In this document: positions 1-7,701 of the stretch, one piece after another
Layout of the letters: each line of letters begins with the position of its first letter
Position numbering within the stretch: position 1 is the first letter of the stretch
Source of the DNA: Bacteroidales bacterium
GTDB taxonomy: Bacteria > Bacteroidota > Bacteroidia > Bacteroidales > WCHB1-69
Assembly: GCA_017618435.1 (NCBI GenBank)
Contig: JAFZUH010000093.1
Coordinates: 1-13,080, forward strand
Length of the DNA stretch: 13,080 nt
Direction of reading: 5' to 3'
Program-made: the position numbers and the translations under genes
The notes under the pieces: generated by a model
The model's input: the letters and a program-made list of their open reading frames with translations, nothing else
What the model was told of the DNA's origin: nothing
Database searches by the model: none

Positions 1-1
1 A

Positions 2-883
2 AAAAAGGTAAAAAAATACAAGAATTTGTCTATTGTTTTGGCTGTTCTTGTTGTTGTTTTGTCAATAGTTTCCATCTATTCCCTCACCCATGTGAGAGAA
101 TATGTTGTCGCTGTTGAAGAATCTGAAAACACACAGATAGAATTGCAACGGGAATTGGATTCCATCTTACGGGAATATGAAACCATGAAAAATGAATATG
201 GCGAAATCAATGCTGCCCTTGCAGAAAAAGATAGTGCTATTTTGGCACAAGCAGCGGAAATTGAAAGATTGATAAACAGTCAAGCCGATTATCGCCGTAT
301 CAAGAAAAAATTGGAATTGCTACAAAATCAAGGAAAAGAATATGTCAAATTGTTAGATTCTCTTTATACTGTCAATGCACAACTGACAGATGAGAACAAG
401 GGTTTGGCACGTGAACTCGGACAAGCCAATCAAGAAAAAGAATCGCTGAAACAAGAAAGGGAAAATCTGCAACAAAAAGTGAATATTGCAGCCAAACTAA
501 AAGCATATAATGTTTCATTGAAAGCATATACCAACAAAGATTCTGAAACAGACAAGGCCAAACGTGTAAAGAAACTCAAAGCACATTTCCTTTTAGGAGA
601 AAACAACCTTGCAGAGGTCGGCAATATGAATGTCTATGCACGAATTTCCTTGCCCGATGGACGTGTTTTAGCCATTGGAAATGAAGATGCTTATAGTTTC
701 TTTAACGATGGTAAACGCTTGCAATATACTGTAAAAGAAGTCGTTTATTATGAAAAAACATCAAAACAACTTACTTTAAGTTGGGCATTAAAACCGGACG
801 ATGTTGCAGTATCAGGCACCTATCATGTACAATTGTTTACCGATGAAGATTTTATCGGTGAGGCAAGTTTAACTTTGAAATAA
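2..883 (+). CDS. Membrane-anchored coiled-coil protein, 5' end outside the window
   Basis: The frame is open from base 2, so the true start lies upstream. The first in-window start-like codon is a TTG at 26, but the residues before it (KKVKKYKN) look like a normal basic N-terminus. A single hydrophobic segment follows immediately (LSIVLAVLVVVLSIVSIY), then about 140 residues rich in E, K, Q and L with heptad character, a likely coiled coil. A C-terminal domain of roughly 110 residues is predicted to be beta-rich and contains ARISLPDGRVLAIGN and TYHVQLFTDEDFIGEA. The topology suggests an inner-membrane anchor with a long stalk and a globular domain outside. I do not recognise a named family. 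It ends 20 bases before trxA and probably shares its transcript. No enzymatic motif is visible. Confidence 0.8.
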   Translation, partial: KKVKKYKNLSIVLAVLVVVLSIVSIYSLTHVREYVVAVEESENTQIELQRELDSILREYETMKNEYGEINAALAEKDSAILAQAAEIERLINSQADYRRIKKKLELLQNQGKEYVKLLDSLYTVNAQLTDENKGLARELGQANQEKESLKQERENLQQKVNIAAKLKAYNVSLKAYTNKDSETDKAKRVKKLKAHFLLGENNLAEVGNMNVYARISLPDGRVLAIGNEDAYSFFNDGKRLQYTVKEVVYYEKTSKQLTLSWALKPDDVAVSGTYHVQLFTDEDFIGEASLTLK

Positions 884-903
884 ACAAATAAAAATATATA
901 AAT

Positions 904-1218
904 ATGGCTTTAGAAATTTTAGATAGCACATGGGAAAACCTTATCGCAGGAGAAACTCCAGTTGTGATGGATTTTTGGGCAGAATGGTGTGGTCCTTGTC
1001 GTGCCATTGCTCCAATTGTAGAAGAAATTGCACACAAATATGAAGGCAAGGTAATTATCGGAAAAGTCAATGTTGACGACAATCCTAATATTACCATGAA
1101 TTTTGGTATTAAAAACATTCCAACTCTTATTTTTATGAAAGGCGGAGAAATTGTAGACAAACACGTTGGTGCTATCCGCAAAGAAGATTTGGAAGCAAAA
1201 GTGAATAACTTATTATAA
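904..1218 (+). CDS. trxA: Thioredoxin
   Basis: This is a 104-residue single-domain thioredoxin, the usual length for TrxA. It carries the canonical redox centre W28-C29-G30-P31-C32, preceded by MDFWAEW, and the cis-proline P73 in the segment KNIPTLIFMKGGE. It has no signal peptide, so it should act in the cytoplasm, reducing protein disulfides with electrons from thioredoxin reductase. It would also be a plausible electron donor to the membrane protein DsbD encoded just downstream; that pairing is inference from family knowledge and adjacency. The ATG at 904 follows an A/T-rich leader without a clear Shine-Dalgarno sequence, which is normal for Bacteroidota. A strong terminator lies directly after the gene and separates it from dsbD. 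Confidence 0.97.
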   Translation: MALEILDSTWENLIAGETPVVMDFWAEWCGPCRAIAPIVEEIAHKYEGKVIIGKVNVDDNPNITMNFGIKNIPTLIFMKGGEIVDKHVGAIRKEDLEAKVNNLL

Positions 1219-1244
1219 CTATTTTGATTGTGTAATCAGCAGTT

Positions 1245-1272
1245 AAAACGAAGAATATGTTCTTCGTTTTTT
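1245..1272 (+). terminator. Rho-independent terminator after trxA
   Basis: A perfect 11-bp stem, AAAACGAAGAA (1245-1255) paired with TTCTTCGTTTT (1260-1270), encloses the four-base loop TATG and runs into further T residues. It lies 26 bases after the trxA stop codon and 38 bases before dsbD. It probably ends the transcript carrying the coiled-coil gene and trxA. The stem base is A/T-only, so the G/C core is short, but the T tract fits an intrinsic terminator. Confidence 0.85.
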
Positions 1273-1310
1273 GTTATATATTCATATTGGAAACATATAT
1301 TTAGTGAAAA

Positions 1311-3347
1311 ATGAATAGAATAAACCATTGGCTGCTAACGATTGTATTTGTTGCTGTTACGGGAATGGCTTTTGCTCAATTGTCCAACCCCGTAAAATGG
1401 GCATGTGCCGTAAAAGACAACCCTAACAATACGGCAACAATTACTATCACCGCCCATGTGGATAACGGATGGCATTTGTATTCCCAACACAACACTTTGG
1501 GTTTGACCCAACCAACAGTTTTCACTTATTCACCCTCAAAAGATTACCAACTGATAGGTAAAACAACCGAACCTGCATACGTAGAACAAACCAACGAGTT
1601 TGGTACTGACAGGTTTTTTGACAGCCCTGTGGTTGTTTTCACTCAAAAAGTTAAAAATCTGACAAACAAAAATATTGTTATTTCCATAGAAATAGACGCT
1701 CAAGCCTGCACCGAAGGCAAATGCGTATTGGCAGGAGCATCTCTGTCGGCAAACATAAAAGGAATTGCCCTAACAGACACAAACACAATAGACATCGTAA
1801 CCATAGACACTATTGGCAAACAAACACAAAATACTGATACAAATGAAAATACAGCATTATTATCCTCTAATGAAACATCAAGTGCACCTCCCTTGCATGA
1901 AAAATCAATGATGGCGGTATTTTGGATTTCGTTTCTGGCAGGTTTGCTTGCCTTAATCACCCCTTGTGTATTCCCAATGATACCAATGACGATAAGTTTC
2001 TTTATGAAAGAAAAAAACGGGCAACAAGGTTTAAAAAAATCTTTATTTTTTGGAGGTTCCATTATTTTTATTTTTGCCGTTTTAGGTCTTCTGCTGACAT
2101 TGTTGTTGGGCAAAGATGCCATGTATATTATCAGCACGCATTGGATACCCAATCTTCTGTTTTTTGTCATCTTCATGATTTTTGCTTTTTCGTTTTTCGG
2201 ATTGTTTGAAATTAGTTTGCCAAGTTCGTGGACAAACAAATCAGACAAAAAATCGGAAAAAGGCGGTTATGGCGGAGCATTTTTTGTTGCTTTGACAACA
2301 GTTTTGGTATCATTTTCGTGTACGGGTCCCATTTTGGGTGCCGCTTTGATTGAAATGTCATCAGGAACAAGCAATTCTATGGTTTTCTTCATATCCATGT
2401 TGGGGTTTGCTATCGGTTTTGCTTTGCCTTTCGCTCTATTGGCATTGTTCCCTTCTGTTTTGAAAAAAATCAAATCAGGTTCATGGCTCAATGCGGTAAA
2501 AATAGTATTCGGATTTTTGGAGATTGCACTAGGACTAAAATTTCTTTCTATGGCTGATTTAAGTGCCGGTTGGGGTATTTTAGACAGAGAAACCTTTTTG
2601 GCATTATGGATTGTCATTTTCTCTTTATTGGGTTTTTATCTATTAGGCAAATTGCGGTTCAAAGGAGATGAAAAACTTGAACACATAGGAATTGTTCGCT
2701 TATTTTTAGCCATCATTACATTCTCTTTTGTGGTTTACATGCTTCCCGGTCTTTTTGGTGCCCCACTAAAGGCAATATCCGGATACATTCCGCCCAAAAC
2801 AACACAAGATTTTGATATGGAAAAACTGATACTTAAACATCAAGCATCTGCATCTGTTGCGGAACAATTGCCCAAAAACAGAAAATATGCCGATGAATTG
2901 CATTTTCCTGTAGGTTTTGACGGCTTTTTTGATTTGGAAGAAGCAAAAGCATACGCTAAAAAAGTTAATAAACCTATTTTTATTGATTTTACGGGCAAAA
3001 CTTGTGCCAATTGTCGGGAAATGGAAACCTACGTTTGGACCAATCCCCAAATAATGGATTTACTGAAAAACAAATTTGTTATGGTAGCTTTGTATGCCGA
3101 TGTAAATACCATTGAACTTGATGAAAAAGACTGGCAGACATTGGCTGACGGCACCATAATAAAAACATTGGGCAAAAAGAATCTGCACTACCAAATGACT
3201 AACTACAAAATGAATGCCCAACCCTATTATGTTTTAATAGATGCAGAAGGCAACAAACTCACCAAAGAACCTAAAGCATACGATAGAAATATTGATAATT
3301 TTTTGCAATTTCTACAGGAAGGATTGTCTAATTTTTACAAAAACTGA
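1311..3347 (+). CDS. dsbD: Thiol:disulfide interchange protein DsbD
   Basis: At 678 residues this has the full three-part DsbD layout. A signal peptide (residues 1-22, cleavage near AFA|Q) leads into a periplasmic N-terminal domain with the redox pair C133/C138 in ACTEGKC. The central membrane domain carries the two buried redox cysteines C219 (ITPCVFPMIPMT) and C337 (SFSCTGPILGAA) among about eight hydrophobic segments. The C-terminal thioredoxin-like domain has C565-A-N-C568. The protein takes electrons from cytoplasmic thioredoxin and passes them to periplasmic thiol-disulfide proteins. The segment around 182-197 is a Ser/Thr/Asn-rich linker. It starts a compact run with smpB (5-base gap) and gpsA. 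The alternative label 'cytochrome c biogenesis protein' reflects homology of the membrane domain to CcdA. Confidence 0.95.
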   Translation: MNRINHWLLTIVFVAVTGMAFAQLSNPVKWACAVKDNPNNTATITITAHVDNGWHLYSQHNTLGLTQPTVFTYSPSKDYQLIGKTTEPAYVEQTNEFGTDRFFDSPVVVFTQKVKNLTNKNIVISIEIDAQACTEGKCVLAGASLSANIKGIALTDTNTIDIVTIDTIGKQTQNTDTNENTALLSSNETSSAPPLHEKSMMAVFWISFLAGLLALITPCVFPMIPMTISFFMKEKNGQQGLKKSLFFGGSIIFIFAVLGLLLTLLLGKDAMYIISTHWIPNLLFFVIFMIFAFSFFGLFEISLPSSWTNKSDKKSEKGGYGGAFFVALTTVLVSFSCTGPILGAALIEMSSGTSNSMVFFISMLGFAIGFALPFALLALFPSVLKKIKSGSWLNAVKIVFGFLEIALGLKFLSMADLSAGWGILDRETFLALWIVIFSLLGFYLLGKLRFKGDEKLEHIGIVRLFLAIITFSFVVYMLPGLFGAPLKAISGYIPPKTTQDFDMEKLILKHQASASVAEQLPKNRKYADELHFPVGFDGFFDLEEAKAYAKKVNKPIFIDFTGKTCANCREMETYVWTNPQIMDLLKNKFVMVALYADVNTIELDEKDWQTLADGTIIKTLGKKNLHYQMTNYKMNAQPYYVLIDAEGNKLTKEPKAYDRNIDNFLQFLQEGLSNFYKN

Positions 3348-3352
3348 TAACT

Positions 3353-3814
3353 ATGGCAAAAATAAAAGACAAAAACAAAACTATCAATATCAAATATCGC
3401 AAGGCAGAGTTTGAGTATTTTCTTTTAACCCGCTATACCGCCGGTATTGTTCTCACTGGTACTGAAATCAAATCCATTCGGGCGGGGAAAGCAAGTTTTA
3501 CAGACTCTTTCTGCTCTTTTTCCAATGGAGAATTGTGGCTGCACAACCTACATATCAGTCATTATTTGGCAGGAAGTTACAACAACCATGAACCCAAGCG
3601 AGACAGAAAACTGTTGCTCACCAAACGCGAATTGAGAAAAATACAAGCAAAATTAAATGAAAAAGGATTTACGGTTGTTCCCATTTCGCTGTATATCAAC
3701 GAAAACGGATATGCCAAAGTAGATATAGCCATTGCAAGAGGCAAAAAAATGTATGACAAAAGAGAGGCTATTGAAAAAAGAGATAATATGCGAACAATGA
3801 ATGTCGAACTTTGA
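3353..3814 (+). CDS. smpB: SsrA (tmRNA)-binding protein SmpB
   Basis: This 153-residue protein has the normal SmpB length. It shows the family core: RKAEFEYFLLTRYTAGIVLTG, GTEIKSIRAGKASF with the conserved EIKS-R motif, the H-rich stretch around HNLHISHY, and KLLLTKRELRKI. SmpB binds tmRNA and delivers it to stalled ribosomes for trans-translation. The end of the protein is slightly unusual. After the conserved DKRE (in MYDKREAIEKRD) the tail reads NMRTMNVEL and lacks the run of basic residues most SmpB proteins end with, the part that enters the empty mRNA channel. The gene starts 5 bases after dsbD, and gpsA follows 19 bases later, so it is probably co-transcribed. Confidence 0.96.
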   Translation: MAKIKDKNKTINIKYRKAEFEYFLLTRYTAGIVLTGTEIKSIRAGKASFTDSFCSFSNGELWLHNLHISHYLAGSYNNHEPKRDRKLLLTKRELRKIQAKLNEKGFTVVPISLYINENGYAKVDIAIARGKKMYDKREAIEKRDNMRTMNVEL

Positions 3815-3833
3815 TTTTTAAATATAGTTAGTA

Positions 3834-4844
3834 ATGAACGATTTAGAATCTACACAAAAAGTTGCCGTTATCGGTGGAGGCAGTTGGGCAACTGCCATTG
3901 TGAAAATATTGACAAACAACCTACCTTGTGTTTATTGGTGGGTAAGAGAACCTGAAATAAAGGAAGGCGTTGAAAAACATGGACTTAATCCTCTCTATTT
4001 GAGTTCTCCCCGTTTAAATACCCAACGGATAAAAATTTCCAATTCATTGGAAGAGGTTATTGCAAATGTGGACACTATTGTATTGGTAGTTCCATCGGCA
4101 TACGTTCATACCACCTTGCAGAATTTATCCGACAAGGCTTTGATGAACAAAAATATTGTTTCCGCCATTAAGGGAATTGTCCCCGAAACAATGGAAACCA
4201 TTTCTTCATATATAGAAAATCATTTTCATGTATCTGAAGACCGCATGTGCGTTGTTTGCGGACCTTCACATGCAGAAGAAATAGCAAGTGAAAGACTTAC
4301 TTATTTGACTGCCGGCAGTCAGAACATGGATTTGGCAACTTATGTGGCCAAGTTGTTCGCCTGTGAATATGTGAGAATCAATACCTCTTTGGATATGAAA
4401 GGAATTGAGTTTTCGGTCGTTTTGAAAAACATTTATGCCTTGGCAGGAGGTATATTCCGCGGTGCCGGATATGGCGACAACCTGTTAGCACTTTTTAATG
4501 CAAACAGTATCAATGAAATGATACACTTTTTAAATATTGTTGTTCCTAACGGGCAAAGAGAATTCTGTTCGGCTTCTTATTTGGGCGATTTTCTTGTTAC
4601 CGCTTATTCCCAATATAGCCGCAACCGCTCTTTTGGAATGATGATAGGGCGTGGCTATTCGGTAAAATCAGCCCAATTGGAATTGAAAATGATTTCTGAA
4701 GGTTATTATGCCTCAAAATGTATTCATGAAATAAAAAAGAATTATTCCATCAATACCCCGATTGCCGATGAAGTTTACAATATTTTATATGAACATGCTC
4801 CTATAAAAACAAGCCTTTCTAATCTGTTGAAAATAATGAGATAA
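3834..4844 (+). CDS. gpsA: NAD(P)-dependent glycerol-3-phosphate dehydrogenase
   Basis: A 336-residue protein matching GpsA in length and motifs. The N-terminal Rossmann fold has the dinucleotide loop GGGSWATA (residues 14-21). Further conserved sites are K113 in IKGIVPETME, GPSHAEEIA, the catalytic lysine K198 in VVLKNIYALAGG, GYGDN, and the substrate-loop segment YLGDFLVTAYSQYSRNRSFG. The enzyme reduces dihydroxyacetone phosphate to sn-glycerol-3-phosphate in the cytoplasm, the backbone for phospholipid synthesis. It is the last clearly housekeeping gene of the window and sits 19 bases after smpB. No convincing terminator follows; the next 400 bases are gene debris. Confidence 0.96.
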   Translation: MNDLESTQKVAVIGGGSWATAIVKILTNNLPCVYWWVREPEIKEGVEKHGLNPLYLSSPRLNTQRIKISNSLEEVIANVDTIVLVVPSAYVHTTLQNLSDKALMNKNIVSAIKGIVPETMETISSYIENHFHVSEDRMCVVCGPSHAEEIASERLTYLTAGSQNMDLATYVAKLFACEYVRINTSLDMKGIEFSVVLKNIYALAGGIFRGAGYGDNLLALFNANSINEMIHFLNIVVPNGQREFCSASYLGDFLVTAYSQYSRNRSFGMMIGRGYSVKSAQLELKMISEGYYASKCIHEIKKNYSINTPIADEVYNILYEHAPIKTSLSNLLKIMR

Positions 4845-5262
4845 GCACTTGTAACCTACTACCCAAAATCTTAAAGGGGGTTCAACCCAAGGAGAAAACA
4901 TTGGTTCACTTTGGCAAAACCGATGAAATGAGAGGGAATCTTATATCGCTAAATATTTTTTAACGATAACAAATAAAAAAACAAATAGATAAAAGGCTTA
5001 TCGTAAAATCTAATAAAGCAAAAAAGCCTTGTTAAATCAATACCGGCAAATTAAAATATATGAACAACACTTTAATTGACAATTCTTCAGAACAACTTTC
5101 AATGCTTCATACATTGAAAGAATGTTTTGCTTTGATTTTGATGTAAATGAATATGTAAAAACCAAATTTGCACATATTTCAAGAGAGGTGAAACAAAAAT
5201 ACGGAAAACCGTATGTTTCAATTTATCAGATTTCAAAGAAAGCATAAAACCAAAATTACTAT
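4845..5262 (+). other. Gene-poor debris between gpsA and the Bro-N remnant
   Basis: This 418-base stretch holds no intact gene. The first 215 bases contain only short open stretches and a weak 7-bp inverted repeat (ACGATAA at 4963-4969 with TTATCGT at 4998-5004). The second half carries two short frames that may be pieces of one gene, described separately. I see no tRNA, attachment site or strong terminator. Its position between a housekeeping operon and a defence cluster suggests a former insertion or deletion boundary. Confidence 0.5.
5060..5247 (+). pseudogene. Possible two-frame remnant of an unknown gene
   Basis: A frame starting at ATG 5060 gives 28 residues (MNNTLIDNSSEQLSMLHTL...) and stops at 5144-5146. 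An overlapping frame from ATG 5122 gives 41 residues and stops at 5245-5247; it contains NEYVKTKFAHISREVKQKYG and KPYVSIYQISKKA. The second piece reads like real protein, with charged and aromatic residues well mixed. The two overlap around 5122-5145, where one small indel would join them. I do not recognise the family. It stops 15 bases before the Bro-N remnant start, so both may come from the same lost operon. The second piece alone could also be a small real gene. Confidence 0.3.
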
Positions 5263-5695
5263 ATGTCTAAAAAAGAAACCTTACAACTATTTGAGCAAAA
5301 AAAAAGTCCGTACCGTCCGGGACGACCAAGAAGAAAAATGGTATTTCTCAATTGTGGATGTTTGCAGTGTGCTAACTGACAGTAAAGATGCCACAGCCTA
5401 TTGGAGAAAACTAAAGCAGCGACTAAAAGAAGAAGGAAATGAAACCGTGACAAATTGTCACGGTTTGAAATTGCGTGCTGTTGATGGTAAAATGAGAATA
5501 ACGGATGTTGCTGACATAGAGCAACTTTTTCGTATCATCCAATCCATTCCGTCACCAAAAGCAGAACCTTTTAAATTATGGATGGCACAGGTGGCAAGCC
5601 GACGCTTGGACCAAATGCATGACCCCGAATTGAATATCGACCAAGCCATTATGGACTATAAGCGTTTGGACTATTCTGAAAATCTTTTTTTATAA
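5263..5695 (+). pseudogene. Bro-N domain (phage antirepressor-like) gene, frameshifted and truncated
   Basis: The family start is recognisable at ATG 5263 (MSKKETLQLFEQKK). That frame is lost in a run of nine A (5297-5305). With eight A it would continue into VRTVRDDQEEKWYFSIVDVC and on through WRKLKQRLKEEGNETVTNCH, MRITDVADIEQLFRIIQSIP and SPKAEPFKLWMAQVASRRLD. The 3' end is also lost: after MDYKRLDYSEN the frame reads LFL and stops, where relatives normally go on for well over 100 residues. An open frame from ATG 5213 spans the same region, but its first 31 residues are out-of-frame noise. Bro-N proteins are found in phages and beside restriction-modification genes in Bacteroidota. This copy is probably dead, although slippage on A9 could restore the N-terminal half. 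Confidence 0.85.
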
Positions 5696-5726
5696 AAAAC
5701 GGAATGAAAAAATCAACAAAAAACAC

Positions 5727-5756
5727 ATTGATATCCTCATTTTTTTTGTATATTTG
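5727..5756 (+). promoter_or_regulatory. Bacteroidota-type promoter for mcrBC
   Basis: TATATTTG at 5749-5756 fits the Bacteroidota -7 consensus TAnnTTTG exactly and sits in the typical context TTTTGTATATTTGCA. An ATTG at 5727-5730, 18 bases upstream, can serve as the -33 element (consensus TTTG, usual spacing 19-21). Transcription would start near 5763, leaving about 75 bases of leader before the mcrB-like gene. No other equally good match was seen in the accessory region, so this may be the main promoter of the cluster. Confidence 0.7.
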
Positions 5757-5779
5757 CATTTTAATTATCGGATAGCAAA

Positions 5780-5842
5780 ATGGAACAAAATATGTTATCA
5801 AGTAAGTCGTCGGTAAAGATAAATTATAAATTTGGCAAATGA
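5780..5842 (+). CDS. Possible 20-residue leader peptide overlapping the mcrB start
   Basis: ATG 5780 opens a 20-codon frame (MEQNMLSSKSSVKINYKFGK) whose TGA stop overlaps the ATG of the mcrB-like gene in an ATGA arrangement (5839-5842). It lies inside the predicted mRNA leader, about 17 bases after the expected transcription start. The overlap would allow translational coupling. It may be a regulatory uORF, a remnant of the N-terminus of an earlier gene, or chance. Basic and Ser/Lys-rich, it has no recognisable motif. Confidence 0.3.
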   Translation: MEQNMLSSKSSVKINYKFGK

Positions 5843-7701
5843 AAGACATAATTAGTGACATAGAGTGTATCATCGCCAACATCACATGGAATAGTAATGA
5901 TTGGAAAGAAACATCTTCTGATGATAGTGGACACAGGTGGGTTCAAGAAGGTAATGTGCCCCATGAAAGCTGGAATTTTGATTTTGACAACAAGAGGAAT
6001 ACAAAAGACAGAGTATTTGGGTATGCTAAATTCACAAATCAACCAAAAGACTATCTAAACAAAAAGTTTTTAGTGATCTTTAGATCACGTAATAATATAG
6101 TTGGGTTTTATGGCAATACTACAATTTGTGATTATACTGGCATATCAAAAAACGAGTCTTATAATATGATAGGTGATAAATCTCTTTCCCTATTATTAGA
6201 AAATAAAATTGAAGATCCATCTAAAGAATTACTATTTGGCAAAAAAAGAGTAGGGCAGAACGGATTTAATAAAATCACACAAAACGAGGCTTTATTGATA
6301 CTAGATAAGGCAAAAGTTTTGAACCCTACTGAAAACAAAATTGACAAAATAAAGAATTGGTTATTACAAAATGCAGATACTATGGATTCTGGAATAAATC
6401 AAATCAAGAATATTCTTCTTCTCAAGAAAAATATCATCCTTCAAGGGGCACCAGGCACAGGAAAAACCTACAACACGGCAGCTTTGGCATTGAGCATTTG
6501 CGGAGAGACAATACCCGAAAAGCATGAAGATGTCATGAAACGCTATGACGAACTTCAAAAAGAAGGCCGTATTGGTTTCTGCACATTCCATCAATCAATG
6601 GATTATGAAGATTTTGTAGAAGGGATAAAACCAAGAACTGAAAACGGACATGTTTCATATGATTATGAAGACGGTATTTTCAAGAAAATGGTTGTCTTTT
6701 CAAAATATGCTTTTGTTGACAATCAAAAAAAATCCATTGTTGCATTCAAAAACTTTAATGAAAGATGGAATTTTCTTATTGATTCAATAAATGAAAATAA
6801 GTCATACGAATTTGTGACGAAGAATAATACCAAAATGACAGTCCTTGAAGTAACGGACAATTCGATAAAACTGCAAGGTGAGTCTGCTGTAAATGCAACC
6901 ACTTGTTATAAAAATGAATTAGAAAAACTGTGGAATGTTTTCGGGGAAAGTAATTTGGAAGAAATAAAGAACTTCAATGTTGAATTTAGAAAACACGTGG
7001 GTGGGAATGAGACTGCAAAATACGCAATATTAAAGGCTCTTCAAAATGTGGTAATTGATAGTTATTACATTCAAGAGGATGATCAATTGGACTATGATAA
7101 GAAAAAAGAATTGGTGAGTAAACTGAATGATGAGGATTTCAAAATTGTTCCTAACAAGAATTTTGTTCTCATCATAGACGAAATTAACCGAGGCAATGTC
7201 TCAAAAATCTTTGGAGAGCTGATAACTTTGCTTGAAGCTGACAAACGTTTAGGTGGCGACCATCCAATCAAGGTAACACTGCCATATTCAAAAGAATCGT
7301 TTGGCGTTCCTTCTAATCTCTATATCATCGGCACTATGAACACCACCGACCGCAGTGTGGGCAACATTGATTATGCTGTTCGCCGAAGATTCGCTTTCGT
7401 AACACTGGAATCGAAAAAAGAAGTCATCGAAGAACATTATAAAAATGATGAAATTCTGAAAAACAAAGCGTTAGCATTGTTTGAAGCGATAGAATCATTC
7501 CTCAAAAAGCACAAGTTTGAAATGGATTTTGCAGACTTAATGGTCGGTCATAGTTATTTCTTGGCAAAAAATGAAGAAGATTTGGAGTTGAAATGGAGAT
7601 ATGAGATTGTCCCATTATTGCATGAATACTACAAAGACGGCATTATAAAGCAAGATGTCAAAACAGATACAACAATAGAGGATTTTTGCATTAGTAAATA
7701 A
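5839..7701 (+). CDS. mcrB: McrB-like AAA+ GTPase subunit of a type IV restriction system
   Basis: This 620-residue protein carries the McrB AAA+ core: Walker A GAPGTGKT (203-210), FHQSMDYEDFVEGIKP, Walker B IIDEINRGNVSKIFGE (D447, E448), LLEADKR, and the GTP-specificity/sensor segment GTMNTTDRS (498-506, with NTTD at 501-504). An arginine-rich AVRRRFAF and a C-terminal GHSYF segment follow. McrB forms GTP-driven rings that bind modified DNA and translocate for the McrC nuclease. The first 150 residues form a separate domain (GHRWVQEGNVPHESWNF, NNIVGFYGNT) unlike the E. coli McrB DNA-binding domain, probably the target-recognition module. About 237 residues separate Walker A from Walker B, far more than in E. 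coli McrB, implying an inserted domain around 300-430. The TAA stop overlaps the mcrC ATG by one base. Confidence 0.9.
   Translation: MKDIISDIECIIANITWNSNDWKETSSDDSGHRWVQEGNVPHESWNFDFDNKRNTKDRVFGYAKFTNQPKDYLNKKFLVIFRSRNNIVGFYGNTTICDYTGISKNESYNMIGDKSLSLLLENKIEDPSKELLFGKKRVGQNGFNKITQNEALLILDKAKVLNPTENKIDKIKNWLLQNADTMDSGINQIKNILLLKKNIILQGAPGTGKTYNTAALALSICGETIPEKHEDVMKRYDELQKEGRIGFCTFHQSMDYEDFVEGIKPRTENGHVSYDYEDGIFKKMVVFSKYAFVDNQKKSIVAFKNFNERWNFLIDSINENKSYEFVTKNNTKMTVLEVTDNSIKLQGESAVNATTCYKNELEKLWNVFGESNLEEIKNFNVEFRKHVGGNETAKYAILKALQNVVIDSYYIQEDDQLDYDKKKELVSKLNDEDFKIVPNKNFVLIIDEINRGNVSKIFGELITLLEADKRLGGDHPIKVTLPYSKESFGVPSNLYIIGTMNTTDRSVGNIDYAVRRRFAFVTLESKKEVIEEHYKNDEILKNKALALFEAIESFLKKHKFEMDFADLMVGHSYFLAKNEEDLELKWRYEIVPLLHEYYKDGIIKQDVKTDTTIEDFCISK

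Noticed and set aside
1270..1303. Bacteroidota-type promoter for dsbD (TTTG at 1270, TATATTTA at 1296)
   Set aside because: The -7 element lacks its final G, spacing is 22 bases, and the transcript would start almost at the ATG. Too weak to list.
1700..2248. Long open frame on the reverse strand opposite dsbD
   Set aside because: It lies wholly within a well-supported dsbD coding region, has no recognisable domain, and its composition is explained by the antisense of membrane-protein codons.
4993..5030. Hairpin AAGGCT/AGCCTT as a gpsA terminator
   Set aside because: Only six base pairs with a 26-base loop, no T tract, and far from the gpsA stop.
5213..5304. N-terminal extension of the Bro-N frame from ATG 5213
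   Set aside because: These residues (MFQFIRFQRKHKTK...) are the out-of-frame reading of the upstream fragment and of the true Bro-N start at 5263; they resemble nothing in the family.
5704..5775. Small frame MKKSTKNTLISSFFLYICIL resembling a signal peptide
   Set aside because: It overlaps the predicted promoter and stops at once after the hydrophobic stretch; the hydrophobicity comes from the T-rich promoter spacer.
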